Positions 42,701-51,488 of a stretch of DNA of 64,000 nt are shown here, piece after piece (position 1 is the first letter of the stretch; each line of letters starts with the position of its first letter). Origin of the DNA: Mesorhizobium sp. Its GTDB lineage: Bacteria > Pseudomonadota > Alphaproteobacteria > Rhizobiales > Rhizobiaceae. The stretch covers positions 1 through 64,000 of the forward strand of contig SAKE01000007.1 of NCBI GenBank assembly GCA_004017275.1. The letters run 5' to 3'. Under the pieces are notes generated by a model, which saw nothing but the letters and a program-made list of their open reading frames with translations, had not been told where the DNA came from and made no database searches. Position numbers and translations under genes: made by a program.

Positions 42701-43174
42701 GTCTGCGAGCGAATTGGCGACGGCATTGTCGAAATCGGAATCGAAAGCAGGCTCGACAGACGGCACGGCTTCAGCTGCGGCCACATGGCTGGCGCCGGCC
42801 AGGTGGTCGTCGATCTCAGCCATGTCCAGGTGGAAATCGTCGTCGAGCGACACCGAAAGCTCGTCGTCCATCGCGCTGGCATCGGCCGCTTCGAATGCCG
42901 GCTCGTGCTCGAATGTCGGCTCAACAGCCTCGACAACCGGCGCGGCGTCGCTGTCATCAGCGCCGAACTCGCCCATCAATTCCTTCTCGAGATCGATATC
43001 GAAATCGCCCTCCTCCGTCGCGTGATCGGCAACGGGAGCTTTCGGCTGGGCGGGCGATTGCGGCCTGACCGGCTGGCGCGGGTCGAACCCCATGATCCTG
43101 GTCAGTTCCGCGAACGGATCATCGTCAGCGACGTCGTTGTTGTCGGCTACTCTCAGCTGGGTTCTGTCTGCCAT
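39755..43174 (-). CDS. Giant SPOR-domain membrane protein
   Basis: A 1139-residue bitopic protein. Residues 1 to about 750 are acidic, Ala/Glu/Asp/Val-rich and likely disordered in the cytoplasm. A single transmembrane helix lies at about 760-785 (GRGLFIAAIVGAVAVAGG). A periplasmic Ala/Pro-rich linker leads to a C-terminal SPOR domain (about 1060-1139; SWSMQIASQPTVESAQSSYQ), which binds denuded septal glycan. Two internal tandem repeats are visible (7-residue PGYDGVK type and 8-residue SAAAAPAD type). ATG at 43174 is chosen with GGGA upstream; 43198 is possible. It lies 103 bp downstream of argS, the usual order in this group. Confidence 0.88.
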   Translation of the reverse strand: MADRTQLRVADNNDVADDDPFAELTRIMGFDPRQPVRPQSPAQPKAPVADHATEEGDFDIDLEKELMGEFGADDSDAAPVVEAVEPTFEHEPAFEAADASAMDDELSVSLDDDFHLDMAEIDDHLAGASHVAAAEAVPSVEPAFDSDFDNAVANSLADVSPFEDDQPMADELAASLDQDFRIDEEAEEAQHAAPVADAPASVEPAAADDEFDDAVAISLEDELMLDDHSAPEQSYMAADPVEYPMPAQAAARETSDENFAGDFDDAMADVDMDFDSRGDEPVAFEEPEAHDELAADAKGETSSPEGASDDAFDLDFDDTFAEAVEEPVAEVAAAAVQPVALAAIAAEPVQTPIAEERSLEDELNALLGAMTTRAAPATREPMTTQPAVAAEPPPVAEVADTAEEPADLVGDLDWDLDESTSEQAQHVGTAHAADADIDDLMVDELEQEASDPDAEHGDINFDDDAFDAALAKSLGPRDTAASRDNSADSMDWLAERSTASEPARSWSRVTPVPQQPSFGAQPSFSTQPSASMSSMAAAPAVAAATSYRPAEPVETVAQAAPVSAPQSRQSARYEDVPDVETVDVPERVVALADDLDIPELHFEEDQPATPGYDDLDAEFSSLLSEMNAVEVAAAPAANASGASYDDDSYAAGFTHGYDNAKPGYDAVSPGYDGVKRGYDGVKPGYEPEARTYAARPMDMSARAAAPTGYADASGFDLDSLPGSQPVSQADDFTVDELDYDPELDEAMAIPGLGEREAARPWRGRGLFIAAIVGAVAVAGGLGAFALSFGGKGGSEAPVIVKADNAPIKVKPENPGGAVVPNQDNKVYDAVRGAKPAEPVQEKLVTNVEEPVDVQAKDPARAIDLSPDQNAAAGGTDDGSAASTAVAAPADSAAAAPADSAAAAPADSAAPAPKSEDRIAQVLQDADKGTNADVVAVAPRKVRTMVVKSDGSLVPREDPAPAAPQVAATEPADPAPQHVAPTAQADADQTGTVTPAAAQADAEPALKPVAPAKAKVQSANTPAKVPLAPQRPSDQPVDVVGEVKPDQVASIDPASTATGGGSWSMQIASQPTVESAQSSYQDLQRRYGSVLSGRTANIVKAEIAGKGTFYRVRVPAQSRNDAINLCTSYKAAGGNCFVSR
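40453..40523. repeat. 24-bp tandem repeat within the SPOR gene
   Basis: About three copies of a 24-bp unit (CACTGTCGGCCGGCGCGGCA plus four bases) encode SAAAAPAD-type peptides in the periplasmic linker. The near identity of the copies suggests recent slippage and likely length variation between strains. Confidence 0.8.
41119..41209. repeat. 21-bp tandem repeat within the SPOR gene
   Basis: Four full 21-bp units plus a partial one, of the form CATAGCCCGGCTTGACCCCG plus T, encode seven-residue GYDGVKP-type repeats in the cytoplasmic region. Units differ at a few positions, so the array is older than the 24-bp one. Confidence 0.8.
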
Positions 43175-43277
43175 TATTGTTCCCGAACTCGCACTCATTC
43201 GGACGCCATGGACGTCGCGTAGGGTTGGCCCTTACCAGCGCAATGTGGGCAAAAGGTGACAGGTTATTTAGTCAAAC

Positions 43278-45035
43278 CTAACGCATTTCGGTGGGCGCGG
43301 CGGCTCCGATCAGCGTCAGGCCGGACGTCAAAACGTCCGAAACAGCCTGCACCAGCCCTAGTCTGGCATGCGTCAATTGTCGGTCGTTAACCTTAACAAA
43401 ACGTAAGTCCGGATTATCCGTGCCACGGTTCCAATGTCCATGGAAGCTGGAAGCCAGATCATAGAGGTAAAATGCCAGCCGATGCGGCTCGAGCGCAAGT
43501 GCGGCGGACTCGATTAGACGCGGGTATTCGGCAAGCTTGCGAACCATGCCTATCTCGCCCTCGTCGGTCAGCAAGGCCACGGCGGACGCCAGGCTGTTGC
43601 GGTCGAAATTGGCTTCGCCCAACTGCTCGCTCGCCTGCCGGAACACCGAATGGCAGCGCGCCGAGGCATACTGCACATAGAACACCGGATTGTCCTTGGA
43701 CTGCTCGGTCACCTTGGCGAAATCAAAATCCAAAGGTGCGTCGTTCTTGCGGTAGAGCATCATGAAGCGGATCGCGTCGCGGCCGACCTCCTCCACCACT
43801 TCGCGCAGCGTCACGAAATCGCCCGACCGCTTCGACATGCGCACCGGCTCGCCGTCGCGAAACAGTTTCACCAATTGGCAAAGCAGCACGGTGAGCTTCA
43901 CGTCTTCGCCGGCAATCGCCCGTGCCAAAGCTTCCAGCCGCTTGACATAACCGCCATGGTCTGCGCCGAGCACATAGATCAGGTCGACGAAGCCGCGATC
44001 GACCTTGTCCTTGAGATAGGCAACGTCGGCGGCGAAATAGGTGAACGAACCGTCCGACTTGATCAGCGCCCGATCCATATCGTCGCCGACCGCGGTCGAG
44101 CGGAACAGCGTCTGCTCGCGGTCCTCCCAATCGTCGGGCTTCTCGCCCTTGGGCGGCGGCAGCTTGCCCTTGTAGATATGGCCCTTCAGCGTCAGATCAT
44201 TGATCGCCGAGCGGATCTTCCTGGCATTGTCGGCGTGCAGCGTGCGCTCGGAGAAGAATACGTCGTGATGCACGTTGAGCATCGCCAGATCCTCGCGGAT
44301 CATCGCCATCATCGCATCTATGGTGCGGTCCTTGACGATGGCCAGCGCCTCATCATCCGGCATCTGCAGCAGCGAGCGGCCGAATTCCGCGACCAGCGCC
44401 TGACCGACAGGCATCAGGTAATCGCCGGGGTAAAGACCGGCAGGTATTTCGCCAATGTCCTCGCCCAGCGCTTCACGGTAGCGAAGGAATGCGGAACGAC
44501 CGAGCACGTCGATCTGCGAACCGGCATCGTTGATGACATATTCCTTGGTCACGTCGTAGCCGGCGAAGGCCATCAGATTGGCGAGCGCGTCGCCGACGAC
44601 AGCACCCCGGCAATGGCCAACATGCATCGGCCCGGTCGGATTGGCCGAGACATATTCGACATTGGTTTTCCGGCCGCCGCCAATCGTCGAGCGGCCGTAG
44701 TTGCGGCCCTCGCCGAGCAGTGCGGTCAGATGTGCCTGCCAGAAGCCGTCCTTGAGCCGCAGATTGACGAAACCAGGACCGGCCACTTCTGTCGCCGCGA
44801 CATCCTTGTCGTCGCGCAGCGCCTGCGCCAGCCTTTCGGCCAGCGCGCGCGGGTTCTGGCCAGTCGGCTTGGCCAGAACCATCGCCGCATTGGTCGCCAG
44901 GTCGCCATGACTGGCGTCGCGTGGCGGCTCGACGGCAATGCGCGACAGGTCAAGCGAAACGCCGTCTTTGTCTTTCAGATCAAGCGCTTCGACGGCTTTT
45001 ATGATTCGCGCGGTGAAATCGGCGAAGATATTCAT
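43278..45035 (-). CDS. argS: Arginine--tRNA ligase
   Basis: A 585-residue class I synthetase. An N-terminal Add-1 domain (about 1-110) precedes the HIGH motif variant [17 protein letters not shown] (132-148). The KMSKS equivalent is [13 protein letters not shown], and the C-terminal DALR anticodon-binding domain ends the protein ([14 protein letters not shown] and [14 protein letters not shown]). It charges tRNA-Arg. It lies between dgt and the SPOR gene on the same strand, the standard order in rhizobia. Confidence 0.96.
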   Translation of the reverse strand: MNIFADFTARIIKAVEALDLKDKDGVSLDLSRIAVEPPRDASHGDLATNAAMVLAKPTGQNPRALAERLAQALRDDKDVAATEVAGPGFVNLRLKDGFWQAHLTALLGEGRNYGRSTIGGGRKTNVEYVSANPTGPMHVGHCRGAVVGDALANLMAFAGYDVTKEYVINDAGSQIDVLGRSAFLRYREALGEDIGEIPAGLYPGDYLMPVGQALVAEFGRSLLQMPDDEALAIVKDRTIDAMMAMIREDLAMLNVHHDVFFSERTLHADNARKIRSAINDLTLKGHIYKGKLPPPKGEKPDDWEDREQTLFRSTAVGDDMDRALIKSDGSFTYFAADVAYLKDKVDRGFVDLIYVLGADHGGYVKRLEALARAIAGEDVKLTVLLCQLVKLFRDGEPVRMSKRSGDFVTLREVVEEVGRDAIRFMMLYRKNDAPLDFDFAKVTEQSKDNPVFYVQYASARCHSVFRQASEQLGEANFDRNSLASAVALLTDEGEIGMVRKLAEYPRLIESAALALEPHRLAFYLYDLASSFHGHWNRGTDNPDLRFVKVNDRQLTHARLGLVQAVSDVLTSGLTLIGAAAPTEMR

Positions 45036-45110
45036 TTGTGTGACTCTGGGGACTGGCTCTGGCGGCTTTGTGGCGAATCCGGCTCGTTGGCCGGCAAAAT
45101 CGAGCCCGCC

Positions 45111-46325
45111 CTAGCTCAATTCAGGCGTATGGTCAAACAAACGCCGGTGTTCCTTCAGCGCGTAAGTATCGGTCATACCCGCCAGGAAGTCGGCGACGCT
45201 GCGCGCCTTGATGCGGTCGTCGGCCCGATCCAGGCCCTCGCGCCAGCCGTCCGGCATGGCGCGGGGATCAGCGAAATAGGCGTCGAACAGATCGTTGACG
45301 ATCTGCTCGGCGTCCGCGCGCACCCGCATCACCTCCGCGTGCCGGTAAAGATGCTTGTAAAGAAACGCCTTCAGTTCTTTCTCGAAGGCAGCCATTTCGG
45401 CCGAGAAAGCCACCATAGTCTCGCCCGCCGCTCTTACCGCATCGGCGCTCTGCGGCCTGATACGCTCGAGATTGGCTGATGTGGAGACAATGACATCCTC
45501 GACCATGGCGGTGATCTGCCGCCGCATCAGCTCGTGGCCGGTGCGTACGTCATCGAGGGAGGGATAGCGAGCGCGCACGCCCTTCAGAATGGTTCCGGGC
45601 AGCGCAACCACCTCCAGCATGTCCAGCGTCAGCAGCCCTGACCTCAGGCCATCGTCGATGTCGTGCGTGTTGTAGGCGATATCGTCGGCGATCGCCGCGC
45701 ATTGCGCCTCGATGCCGGCGAAACGGTCGAGTTCGAGGTCGTGCAGTTGCGAATAATCACGGATCGCCTGCGGCACCGGCCCTTTCAGGCCCTTGCCCTT
45801 GGCATCCGTCAGCGGTCCATTGTGCTTGACCAGGCCTTCCAGCGTTTCCCAGGTCAGGTTGAGCCCGTCGAATTCGGCGTAGCGCGCCTCCAGCCTCGTC
45901 ACGATGCGCAGCGATTGTGCGTTGTGGTCAAAACCGCCCCAGGCGGCCATCTTCTCGTTCAGCGCATCCTCACCGGTGTGGCCGAAGGGCGTGTGGCCGA
46001 AATCATGCACCAGTGCCACCGCTTCGGAGAGATCCTCGTCGCCACGCAGCGCCCGTGCCAGCGCGCGCGCGATCTGCGCCACTTCGATCGAATGGGTCAG
46101 CCGGGTGCGATAGTGGTCGCCTTCATGCGCGATGAAGACCTGCGTCTTGTGCTTGAGCCGGCGGAACGCCGTCGAATGGATGATGCGGTCGCGGTCGCGC
46201 TGGAATGGCGTTCGGGTCGGGCTTTCCACCTCGTCAAACAGCCGTCCGCGCGACTTTGCCGGATCGCAGGCATAGGCGGCGCGTGGTCGATAGCCAAATC
46301 CGATGTCGCCCAACTCATTGGTCAT
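45111..46325 (-). CDS. dgt: Deoxyguanosinetriphosphate triphosphohydrolase-like protein
   Basis: A 404-residue HD-domain enzyme. The N-terminal arginine-rich [20 protein letters not shown] is the family signature. Metal ligands lie in [19 protein letters not shown] and in the [15 protein letters not shown] block (HD pair), with a further aspartate in [18 protein letters not shown]. It removes triphosphate from dNTPs and so adjusts nucleotide pools; rhizobial members belong to the dGTPase-like subgroup. The ATG at 46325 opens the conserved N terminus ([14 protein letters not shown]). erpA diverges from it with 73 bp between. Confidence 0.93.
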   Translation of the reverse strand: MTNELGDIGFGYRPRAAYACDPAKSRGRLFDEVESPTRTPFQRDRDRIIHSTAFRRLKHKTQVFIAHEGDHYRTRLTHSIEVAQIARALARALRGDEDLSEAVALVHDFGHTPFGHTGEDALNEKMAAWGGFDHNAQSLRIVTRLEARYAEFDGLNLTWETLEGLVKHNGPLTDAKGKGLKGPVPQAIRDYSQLHDLELDRFAGIEAQCAAIADDIAYNTHDIDDGLRSGLLTLDMLEVVALPGTILKGVRARYPSLDDVRTGHELMRRQITAMVEDVIVSTSANLERIRPQSADAVRAAGETMVAFSAEMAAFEKELKAFLYKHLYRHAEVMRVRADAEQIVNDLFDAYFADPRAMPDGWREGLDRADDRIKARSVADFLAGMTDTYALKEHRRLFDHTPELS

Positions 46326-46398
46326 GATCGATGCCGCAGTTGACTTGCCCCGTCGCGCTTCATACCTATCATGTGAAACCGAAAGCAAGGTGACGCCG

Positions 46399-46746
46399 AT
46401 GGGCGCGGATGCCAAGACTGCCATGAAAGTCGACATGACCGAGGCCGCCGCCAGGCGGATCGCCAAGATTGTCTCGGGCGAAGCCGGCAAAACGGCTTTG
46501 CGAGTGTCGGTCGAAGGCGGCGGTTGCTCGGGCTTCTCCTACAAGTTCGATCTGGTCGATACGCGCAACGACGACGACGTCGCCATCGAGAAAGACGGCG
46601 CCACGGTGCTGATCGACGATCTGTCGCTGGTCTATATGGGCGGCTCGGTGATCGATTTCGTCGACGATCTGATGGGCCAGTCGTTCCAGATCCGCAATCC
46701 GAACGCGGTCGCTTCCTGCGGCTGCGGCACGAGCTTCTCCATATAG
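46399..46746 (+). CDS. erpA: Iron-sulfur cluster insertion protein ErpA (A-type carrier)
   Basis: A 115-residue A-type Fe-S carrier. The three ligating cysteines are present: C43 in GGGCSGFSY, and C107 and C109 in [10 protein letters not shown] at the C terminus. It passes [4Fe-4S] or [2Fe-2S] clusters to apo-enzymes; a Fe-S dehydratase (IlvD) is encoded further on, though not in the same operon. AAGG lies 9 nt before the ATG at 46399; longer frames overlap dgt. A VOC protein gene follows after 1 bp. Confidence 0.92.
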   Translation: MGADAKTAMKVDMTEAAARRIAKIVSGEAGKTALRVSVEGGGCSGFSYKFDLVDTRNDDDVAIEKDGATVLIDDLSLVYMGGSVIDFVDDLMGQSFQIRNPNAVASCGCGTSFSI

Positions 46747-46747
46747 A

Positions 46748-47143
46748 ATGCCTGCGATCGGCGCGGTCCGTCAGATCGCGCTGTCGGCTGGACGCAACCT
46801 CGACGCGACGCTGGCTTTCTGGCGCGATGTGCTCGGCATGGCTGTCCATGCACGCTTCGATCCGCCCGGCATTGCCTTCATCATGGCCGGCGATATCAGG
46901 CTGTTGTTCACCGACGGCATACCGGCCGGAACCGTCTATCTCGATATATTCGGGCTCGATCGCTTCCATGCTTCGGCGGCCGCGGCGGGCGTGCCCTTCA
47001 CCGCGCCGCCAACACTTGTCCATCGCGACACCGAGGGCCAGTTCGGTCCAGCGGGGGAAAGCGAATGGATGGCCTTCCTAAAGGACCCGGCTGGCAATAC
47101 GATCGGCCTGGTCGAACGCCATCCGCCGCAAGAGCCCAATTGA
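46748..47143 (+). CDS. VOC (glyoxalase/bleomycin resistance) superfamily protein
   Basis: A 131-residue protein with the paired beta-alpha-beta-beta-beta motifs of the vicinal oxygen chelate fold: RNLDATLAFWRDVLGMAVHA in the first half, and FLKDPAGNTIGLVERHPP with the usual metal-site glutamate in the second. Such proteins include lyases, dioxygenases and resistance proteins; no specific reaction can be assigned. The ATG begins 1 bp after the erpA stop and 17 bp separate it from xthA, so the three form one operon. Confidence 0.78.
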   Translation: MPAIGAVRQIALSAGRNLDATLAFWRDVLGMAVHARFDPPGIAFIMAGDIRLLFTDGIPAGTVYLDIFGLDRFHASAAAAGVPFTAPPTLVHRDTEGQFGPAGESEWMAFLKDPAGNTIGLVERHPPQEPN

Positions 47144-47160
47144 ACAGCATCGAGACCGTC

Positions 47161-47955
47161 ATGAAAATTGTCACCTGGAACATCAACGGCATCCGCGCCC
47201 GCATCGGCAACCTGACCCATTGGCTGACCGAAAGCGCGCCCGATATCGTCTGCCTGCAGGAGATCAAGACGGTCGACGAGCAGTTCCCGCGCGCCGAGAT
47301 CGAGGCGCTGGGCTACAACGTCGAAACCCACGGCCAAAAGGGTTTCAACGGTGTGGCCCTGCTGTCGAAGCTGCGCTTCGACGAGGTGACCAGAGGCCTG
47401 CCCGGCGACGATGCCGACGAGCAGGCACGTTTCATCGAAGGCGTGTTCTCGACCGACAAGGGCGCGCTGCGCGTCGCTTCGCTCTATCTGCCGAACGGCA
47501 ACCCGATCGATGACGAGAAGAAGTTTCCCTACAAGCTGTCCTGGATGGCGCGGCTGGAGCGCTGGGCAGAAGAGCGGCTCAGACTGGAGGAGGCTTTGGT
47601 GCTCGCCGGCGACTACAATGTCATTCCCGAGCCGATCGACGCGCGCTTTCCGGAGAATTGGCTGGGCGACGCGCTGTTCCAGCCGCAGACGCGGCAAGCC
47701 TTCCGCCGGCTGCTCAATCTTGGCTTCACCGAGGCGGTGCGCGCGGTCACCGACGGGTCCGACACCTACACGTTCTGGGATTATCAGGCCGGCGCCTGGC
47801 AGAAAAACAACGGCATCCGCATCGACCATCTGCTGTTGTCGCCGGAAGCCGCCAACCGGTTCTCGTCGGCCTCGATCGAAAAGCATGTGCGCGCCTGGGA
47901 AAAGCCGTCCGATCATGTCCCGGTGGCGATCGATCTGGCGCTGCAGCCGGCCTGA
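47161..47955 (+). CDS. xthA: Exodeoxyribonuclease III (AP endonuclease)
   Basis: A 264-residue Mg-dependent endonuclease/exonuclease/phosphatase-fold enzyme. Active-site blocks are intact: MKIVTWNINGIRAR (1-14, metal Asn), CLQEIKTVDEQFP (metal Glu), LAGDYNVIPEPID (catalytic Asp-Asn), and WEKPSDHVPVAIDL (catalytic His). It cuts at abasic sites and trims 3' blocks in base-excision repair. The ATG at 47161 starts the conserved N terminus; upstream frame residues belong to VOC gene overlap. Last gene of the erpA-VOC-xthA run. Confidence 0.95.
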   Translation: MKIVTWNINGIRARIGNLTHWLTESAPDIVCLQEIKTVDEQFPRAEIEALGYNVETHGQKGFNGVALLSKLRFDEVTRGLPGDDADEQARFIEGVFSTDKGALRVASLYLPNGNPIDDEKKFPYKLSWMARLERWAEERLRLEEALVLAGDYNVIPEPIDARFPENWLGDALFQPQTRQAFRRLLNLGFTEAVRAVTDGSDTYTFWDYQAGAWQKNNGIRIDHLLLSPEAANRFSSASIEKHVRAWEKPSDHVPVAIDLALQPA

Positions 47956-48047
47956 ACCCGAGCGAACAGTCAGTCTCCGCCGCTCAAACCTCATATCGCC
48001 ACAAATGGCGCGCTTGATACTGCATCATCATGGTGGCCGGGGTTCCC

Positions 48048-48347
48048 ATGACCATACGTCTTATCCTTTGTCCGATCGGGCTGGTCTGCACCATGGCCGT
48101 GGCCGCTCCGGCTCTTGCCGCGCCCGAATGCCTGGCCAATGGAAAGTCGTTCCAGATCGGTCAGGTCGCCTGCCTGACGGTGACCGACAAGAGCCACTTG
48201 GCCCGCTGCGACATGGTGCTCAACAACACATCGTGGACGAAGATCGGGGATAGCTGCCCGGAAAATACGCTAGCGCCACACCCCCCTGTCACGCCGATCT
48301 CGACGCCGGCACCCAGCATGGTGCCGACGGAGCCGACCGCGAACTGA
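48048..48347 (+). CDS. Small secreted protein of unknown function
   Basis: A 99-residue protein with a clear signal peptide (MTIRLILCPIGLVCTMAVAA, cleaved near ALAAPE). The mature domain has four cysteines (ECLANG, QVACLTV, LARCDMV, DSCPEN), fitting two disulfides, followed by a Pro/Thr-rich tail. I do not recognise a family. The start at 48048 places the hydrophobic stretch at the N terminus; an in-frame ATG at 48030 is also possible. It stands alone, upstream of an interspersed repeat. Confidence 0.65.
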   Translation: MTIRLILCPIGLVCTMAVAAPALAAPECLANGKSFQIGQVACLTVTDKSHLARCDMVLNNTSWTKIGDSCPENTLAPHPPVTPISTPAPSMVPTEPTAN

Positions 48348-48397
48348 TTTCTCGGTAGATTTCTTGTCGCCGAAACTCGGACTAAGTTGGCAACGTC

Positions 48398-48580
48398 TGC
48401 GCCGCCCCTCACCTGCCTGCCGGCATCCTCTCCCCGTATAGTGACGGGGAGGGGGACGCTCTCATTACCGGTTTCGCCAATCGCCAACGTTGAAAGATGA
48501 GCGCCAGCATTGCGGTCAGCACCTTTCTCCCCGTCACTATACGGGGAGAAATGCCCGGCAGGGCAATGAGGGGCGACGCA
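48398..48580. repeat. Palindromic interspersed element (copy C)
   Basis: The outer ends TGCGCCGCCCCTCACCTGCC and GAGGGGCGACGCA are inverted. Inside lies a perfect 22-bp inverted repeat, 48430-48451 versus 48527-48548 (CTCCCCGTATAGTGACGGGG plus AG). The plan is like copies A and B but the sequence has diverged. It fills the gap between the small secreted protein and exoR and may serve as their shared terminator. Confidence 0.7.
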
Positions 48581-48638
48581 GGGTTTCGAAGTTGAATGCC
48601 CGCAAAGCGGGCGATACATCTCAAGCACGCGGCAACGC

Positions 48639-49478
48639 CTATTGGTCCGCACTGCCGCCCTTGGTGAGGATGTCGTCGGCCAACGAGATCGCGGTGCGGC
48701 GGTCGGCTTCGCCGGCGGTGGCAAATGCCTCTTCCTGCATGCCGCGTATCCATGGCTGGTCGGCCGGGGAAGCGCGTTCCAGAGCTGCCGTCATCATCGC
48801 CAGGCCGCGAACGATCTTGCCGCTCTGGAACAGCAGATGGCCTAGTGTCGCCTGAGCGCCGGCATGGCCCTTCTCGGCGGCAAGCTGGAACCAGCGTCCA
48901 GCCTGCTTGACGCTGGCCTTCACGCCGCCCTCGCCCTTCAGGAACATCTGCCCCATCTCGAACTGCGCGTTCGGATTGCGGTAGTTGGCGGCGGCGCGCA
49001 TGTAATATTCCTGGGCCGCCACCTCGTTCTCGGTGACCGGGCTGCCGGGAATGCCCTTGCGCAGATAGTCGCCAAGGGCGACCAGCGCGTCGGAGACATA
49101 GCTTTCCTCGGGCGAGCCGGGCTCGACATCCTGGTCGACGATCTCCGAGAAGAACTTGAACGCCTCGTAGTCGTCGCGCGCCACGCCGTCGCCCTCGGCA
49201 TACATGCGGGCAAGCTTCCAGGTGGCGCCGATCTGGCCGTTTTCGGCGGCGTATTTGTAGGCCTCGGCGGCCTGTTCCTTATGGCCGTTCTTGTAGGCGG
49301 AAAAGCCGAACTGGAACACCGCCCAGGGGCTCGATTGCGGCTTCACACCGGTCTTGTCGTCGAACACCTTGTCGTCGAAGGCCATGGCCTGGCCCACGGC
49401 GCCAAAGGTCGCGCCAAAAGTGGCGATCACGACCAGTGCCGAAAAGACAGACGACCTCAACAACTCAGATGTCCGCAT
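48639..49478 (-). CDS. exoR: ExoR-type periplasmic Sel1-repeat regulator
   Basis: A 279-residue exported protein. A signal peptide (about 1-33, ending GQAMA) precedes several Sel1/TPR-like repeats, for example [21 protein letters not shown] and [16 protein letters not shown]. It matches ExoR, which in Sinorhizobium and Agrobacterium holds the ExoS-ChvI two-component system off and so represses succinoglycan and promotes motility. The ATG at 49478 overlaps the last codons of ilvD by 14 bp, with GAAAG inside ilvD as the probable ribosome site; an upstream GTG at 49499 is possible. Expression is therefore likely coupled to ilvD. Confidence 0.88.
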   Translation of the reverse strand: MRTSELLRSSVFSALVVIATFGATFGAVGQAMAFDDKVFDDKTGVKPQSSPWAVFQFGFSAYKNGHKEQAAEAYKYAAENGQIGATWKLARMYAEGDGVARDDYEAFKFFSEIVDQDVEPGSPEESYVSDALVALGDYLRKGIPGSPVTENEVAAQEYYMRAAANYRNPNAQFEMGQMFLKGEGGVKASVKQAGRWFQLAAEKGHAGAQATLGHLLFQSGKIVRGLAMMTAALERASPADQPWIRGMQEEAFATAGEADRRTAISLADDILTKGGSADQ

Positions 49479-51189
49479 AACAGTGTGTTTCTTTCGCACC
49501 GCCCGGATGGGTCACCGCGCCATCGCGCGCCGGTCCTACCGTCTGTGCATATTTCCATATCGCGCCCGACTGATAGTCGGTCGTGCGCGCCTTCCATGTC
49601 TTCGCCCTCGCCGCCAGTTCATCATCGGACAACGCCACGTCGATCGTACCGTTCACCGCGTCGATCGAGATCACATCGCCATTGCTGAGCAGCCCGATCG
49701 GGCCGCCCACGGCTGCCTCGGGGCCGACATGGCCGATGCAGAAACCGCGCGTGGCGCCCGAGAAGCGCCCGTCGGTGATCAGCGCCACCTTGCCGCCCAT
49801 GCCCTGACCGTAGAGCGCCGCCGTCGTCGACAGCATCTCGCGCATGCCGGGGCCGCCGCGCGGCCCTTCGTACCGAATGACGAGAACCTCGCCTTCTCTG
49901 TAGTTGCGATGCGTCACCGCCTCGAAACATTCCTCTTCCGAATCGAAGCAGCGCGCCGGGCCGGAGAATTTCAACTCCGTCATACCCGCGACCTTCACGA
50001 TCGCGCCTTCGGGGGCAAGGTTTCCCTTCAAGCCCACGACACCGCCGGTTTGGGTAATGGGTTTGTTGGCCGGGCGGACCACATCCTGGTGTTCATTCCA
50101 GGCAACGTGCTCCATATTTTCGGCCAAAGTGCGGCCAGTCACGGTCAGGCAGTCGCCATGCAGATAGCCGTGGTCGAGCAGCGTCTTCATCAACAGCGGA
50201 ATGCCGCCGGCCTCGAACATGTCCTTGGCGACGTATTTGCCGCCCGGCTTGAGGTCGGCGATGTAAGGCGTCTTCTCGAAAATCTTCGCCACGTCGAACA
50301 GGTCGAACTTGATGCCGGCCTCGTGCGCGATCGCCGGCAGATGCAGTGCTGCGTTGGTCGAGCCGCCGGTGGCCGACACCACGGTCGCCGCGTTTTCCAG
50401 CGCCTTCAGCGTGACGATGTCGCGCGGCCGGATGTTTTTCGCGATCAGCTCCATGATCTTTTCGCCCGAGGCGAAATTGAAGCGGTCGCGCATCTCGTAA
50501 GGGGCCGGCGCGCCACAGGAATAGGGCAGCGCCAGGCCGATCGCCTCGGCGACGGTGGCCATGGTGTTGGCGGTGAACTGGGCACCGCAGGAGCCGGCCG
50601 AGGGACAGGCGGCCTGTTCGATTTCGAGCAGTTCGGCATCATCGATCGTGCCGACCGAGTGCTGACCGACCGCCTCGAACACATCCTGCACGGTGATCTG
50701 GCGGCCACGATAGCTGCCGGGCAGGATCGAGCCGCCATAGATGAAGATCGACGGTACGTTGAGGCGCACCATGGCCATCATCATGCCGGGCAGCGACTTG
50801 TCGCAGCCGGCCAGCCCAACCAGCGCGTCGTAGCAATGGCCACGCATGGTGAGTTCGACCGAATCGGCGATGACCTCGCGCGACACCAGCGACGACTTCA
50901 TGCCCTGGTGACCCATGGCGATGCCGTCTGTGACGGTGATGGTGCAGAATTCGCGCGGCGTGCCGTTGGCCGCCGCGACGCCCTTCTTGACCACCTGTGC
51001 CTGGCGCATCAGCGAGATGTTGCAAGGTGCGGCCTCGTTCCAGCAGGAGGCGACGCCGACCAGCGGCTGCGCGATCTCGGCCGCCGACAAGCCCATGGCA
51101 TAGAGATACGAACGGTGCGGCGCACGCGCCGGACCGACGGTCACATAGCGGCTCGGGAGCTTAGCCTTGGAAATGACTTTGGCGTCCAT
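49465..51189 (-). CDS. ilvD: Dihydroxy-acid dehydratase
   Basis: A 574-residue Fe-S dehydratase that converts 2,3-dihydroxy-3-methylbutanoate (or -pentanoate) to the 2-keto acid in valine/isoleucine synthesis. Cluster cysteines are C49 (VASCWNE), C129 ([10 protein letters not shown]) and C201 ([11 protein letters not shown]). Late conserved blocks [14 protein letters not shown] and [21 protein letters not shown] are intact. AAGGAAG precedes the ATG at 51189; an earlier ATG at 51294 has no support. exoR starts inside its 3' end. Confidence 0.96.
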   Translation of the reverse strand: MDAKVISKAKLPSRYVTVGPARAPHRSYLYAMGLSAAEIAQPLVGVASCWNEAAPCNISLMRQAQVVKKGVAAANGTPREFCTITVTDGIAMGHQGMKSSLVSREVIADSVELTMRGHCYDALVGLAGCDKSLPGMMMAMVRLNVPSIFIYGGSILPGSYRGRQITVQDVFEAVGQHSVGTIDDAELLEIEQAACPSAGSCGAQFTANTMATVAEAIGLALPYSCGAPAPYEMRDRFNFASGEKIMELIAKNIRPRDIVTLKALENAATVVSATGGSTNAALHLPAIAHEAGIKFDLFDVAKIFEKTPYIADLKPGGKYVAKDMFEAGGIPLLMKTLLDHGYLHGDCLTVTGRTLAENMEHVAWNEHQDVVRPANKPITQTGGVVGLKGNLAPEGAIVKVAGMTELKFSGPARCFDSEEECFEAVTHRNYREGEVLVIRYEGPRGGPGMREMLSTTAALYGQGMGGKVALITDGRFSGATRGFCIGHVGPEAAVGGPIGLLSNGDVISIDAVNGTIDVALSDDELAARAKTWKARTTDYQSGAIWKYAQTVGPARDGAVTHPGGAKETHCYADI

Positions 51190-51442
51190 ACTCTTCCTTG
51201 CCGCGGCGGTGCGGCCTGCCCCATCGCCGAGCCTTTTGGCGCGTGTCCCGAGACAAGATCGAGGTGCGCCGGGTTTATGGCGGGAAATGGGCAATTTCCT
51301 CGGCCTGACTTCTAGCGCAGGGGTTGTTCAGAAAGTGTTGCCAAAACGTCACAATCGCAGGAGGCGCCAGCGGTGCGGCTAATATGCAACGCAGCTTGAA
51401 AGCTGCGGTGATGGAATTGCCATTGTCGAGCCGGCAGCAATG

Positions 51443-51470
51443 AAAAAGCCGGGCGATGCCCGGCCTTTTC
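51443..51470 (-). terminator. Terminator after the FadL-like gene
   Basis: Minus-strand GCCGGGC and GCCCGGC make a 7-bp G+C stem with a 3-nt loop, followed by TTTTTC; the other strand ends CCTTTTC. It lies 19 bp beyond the porin stop codon. Confidence 0.85.
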
Positions 51471-51488
51471 ATTCGAATTTTCAAAGGT

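Noticed and set aside
43650..45479. About 600-codon open frame antisense to argS and dgt
   Set aside because: Spans two well-supported synthetase/dGTPase genes, no motifs of its own.
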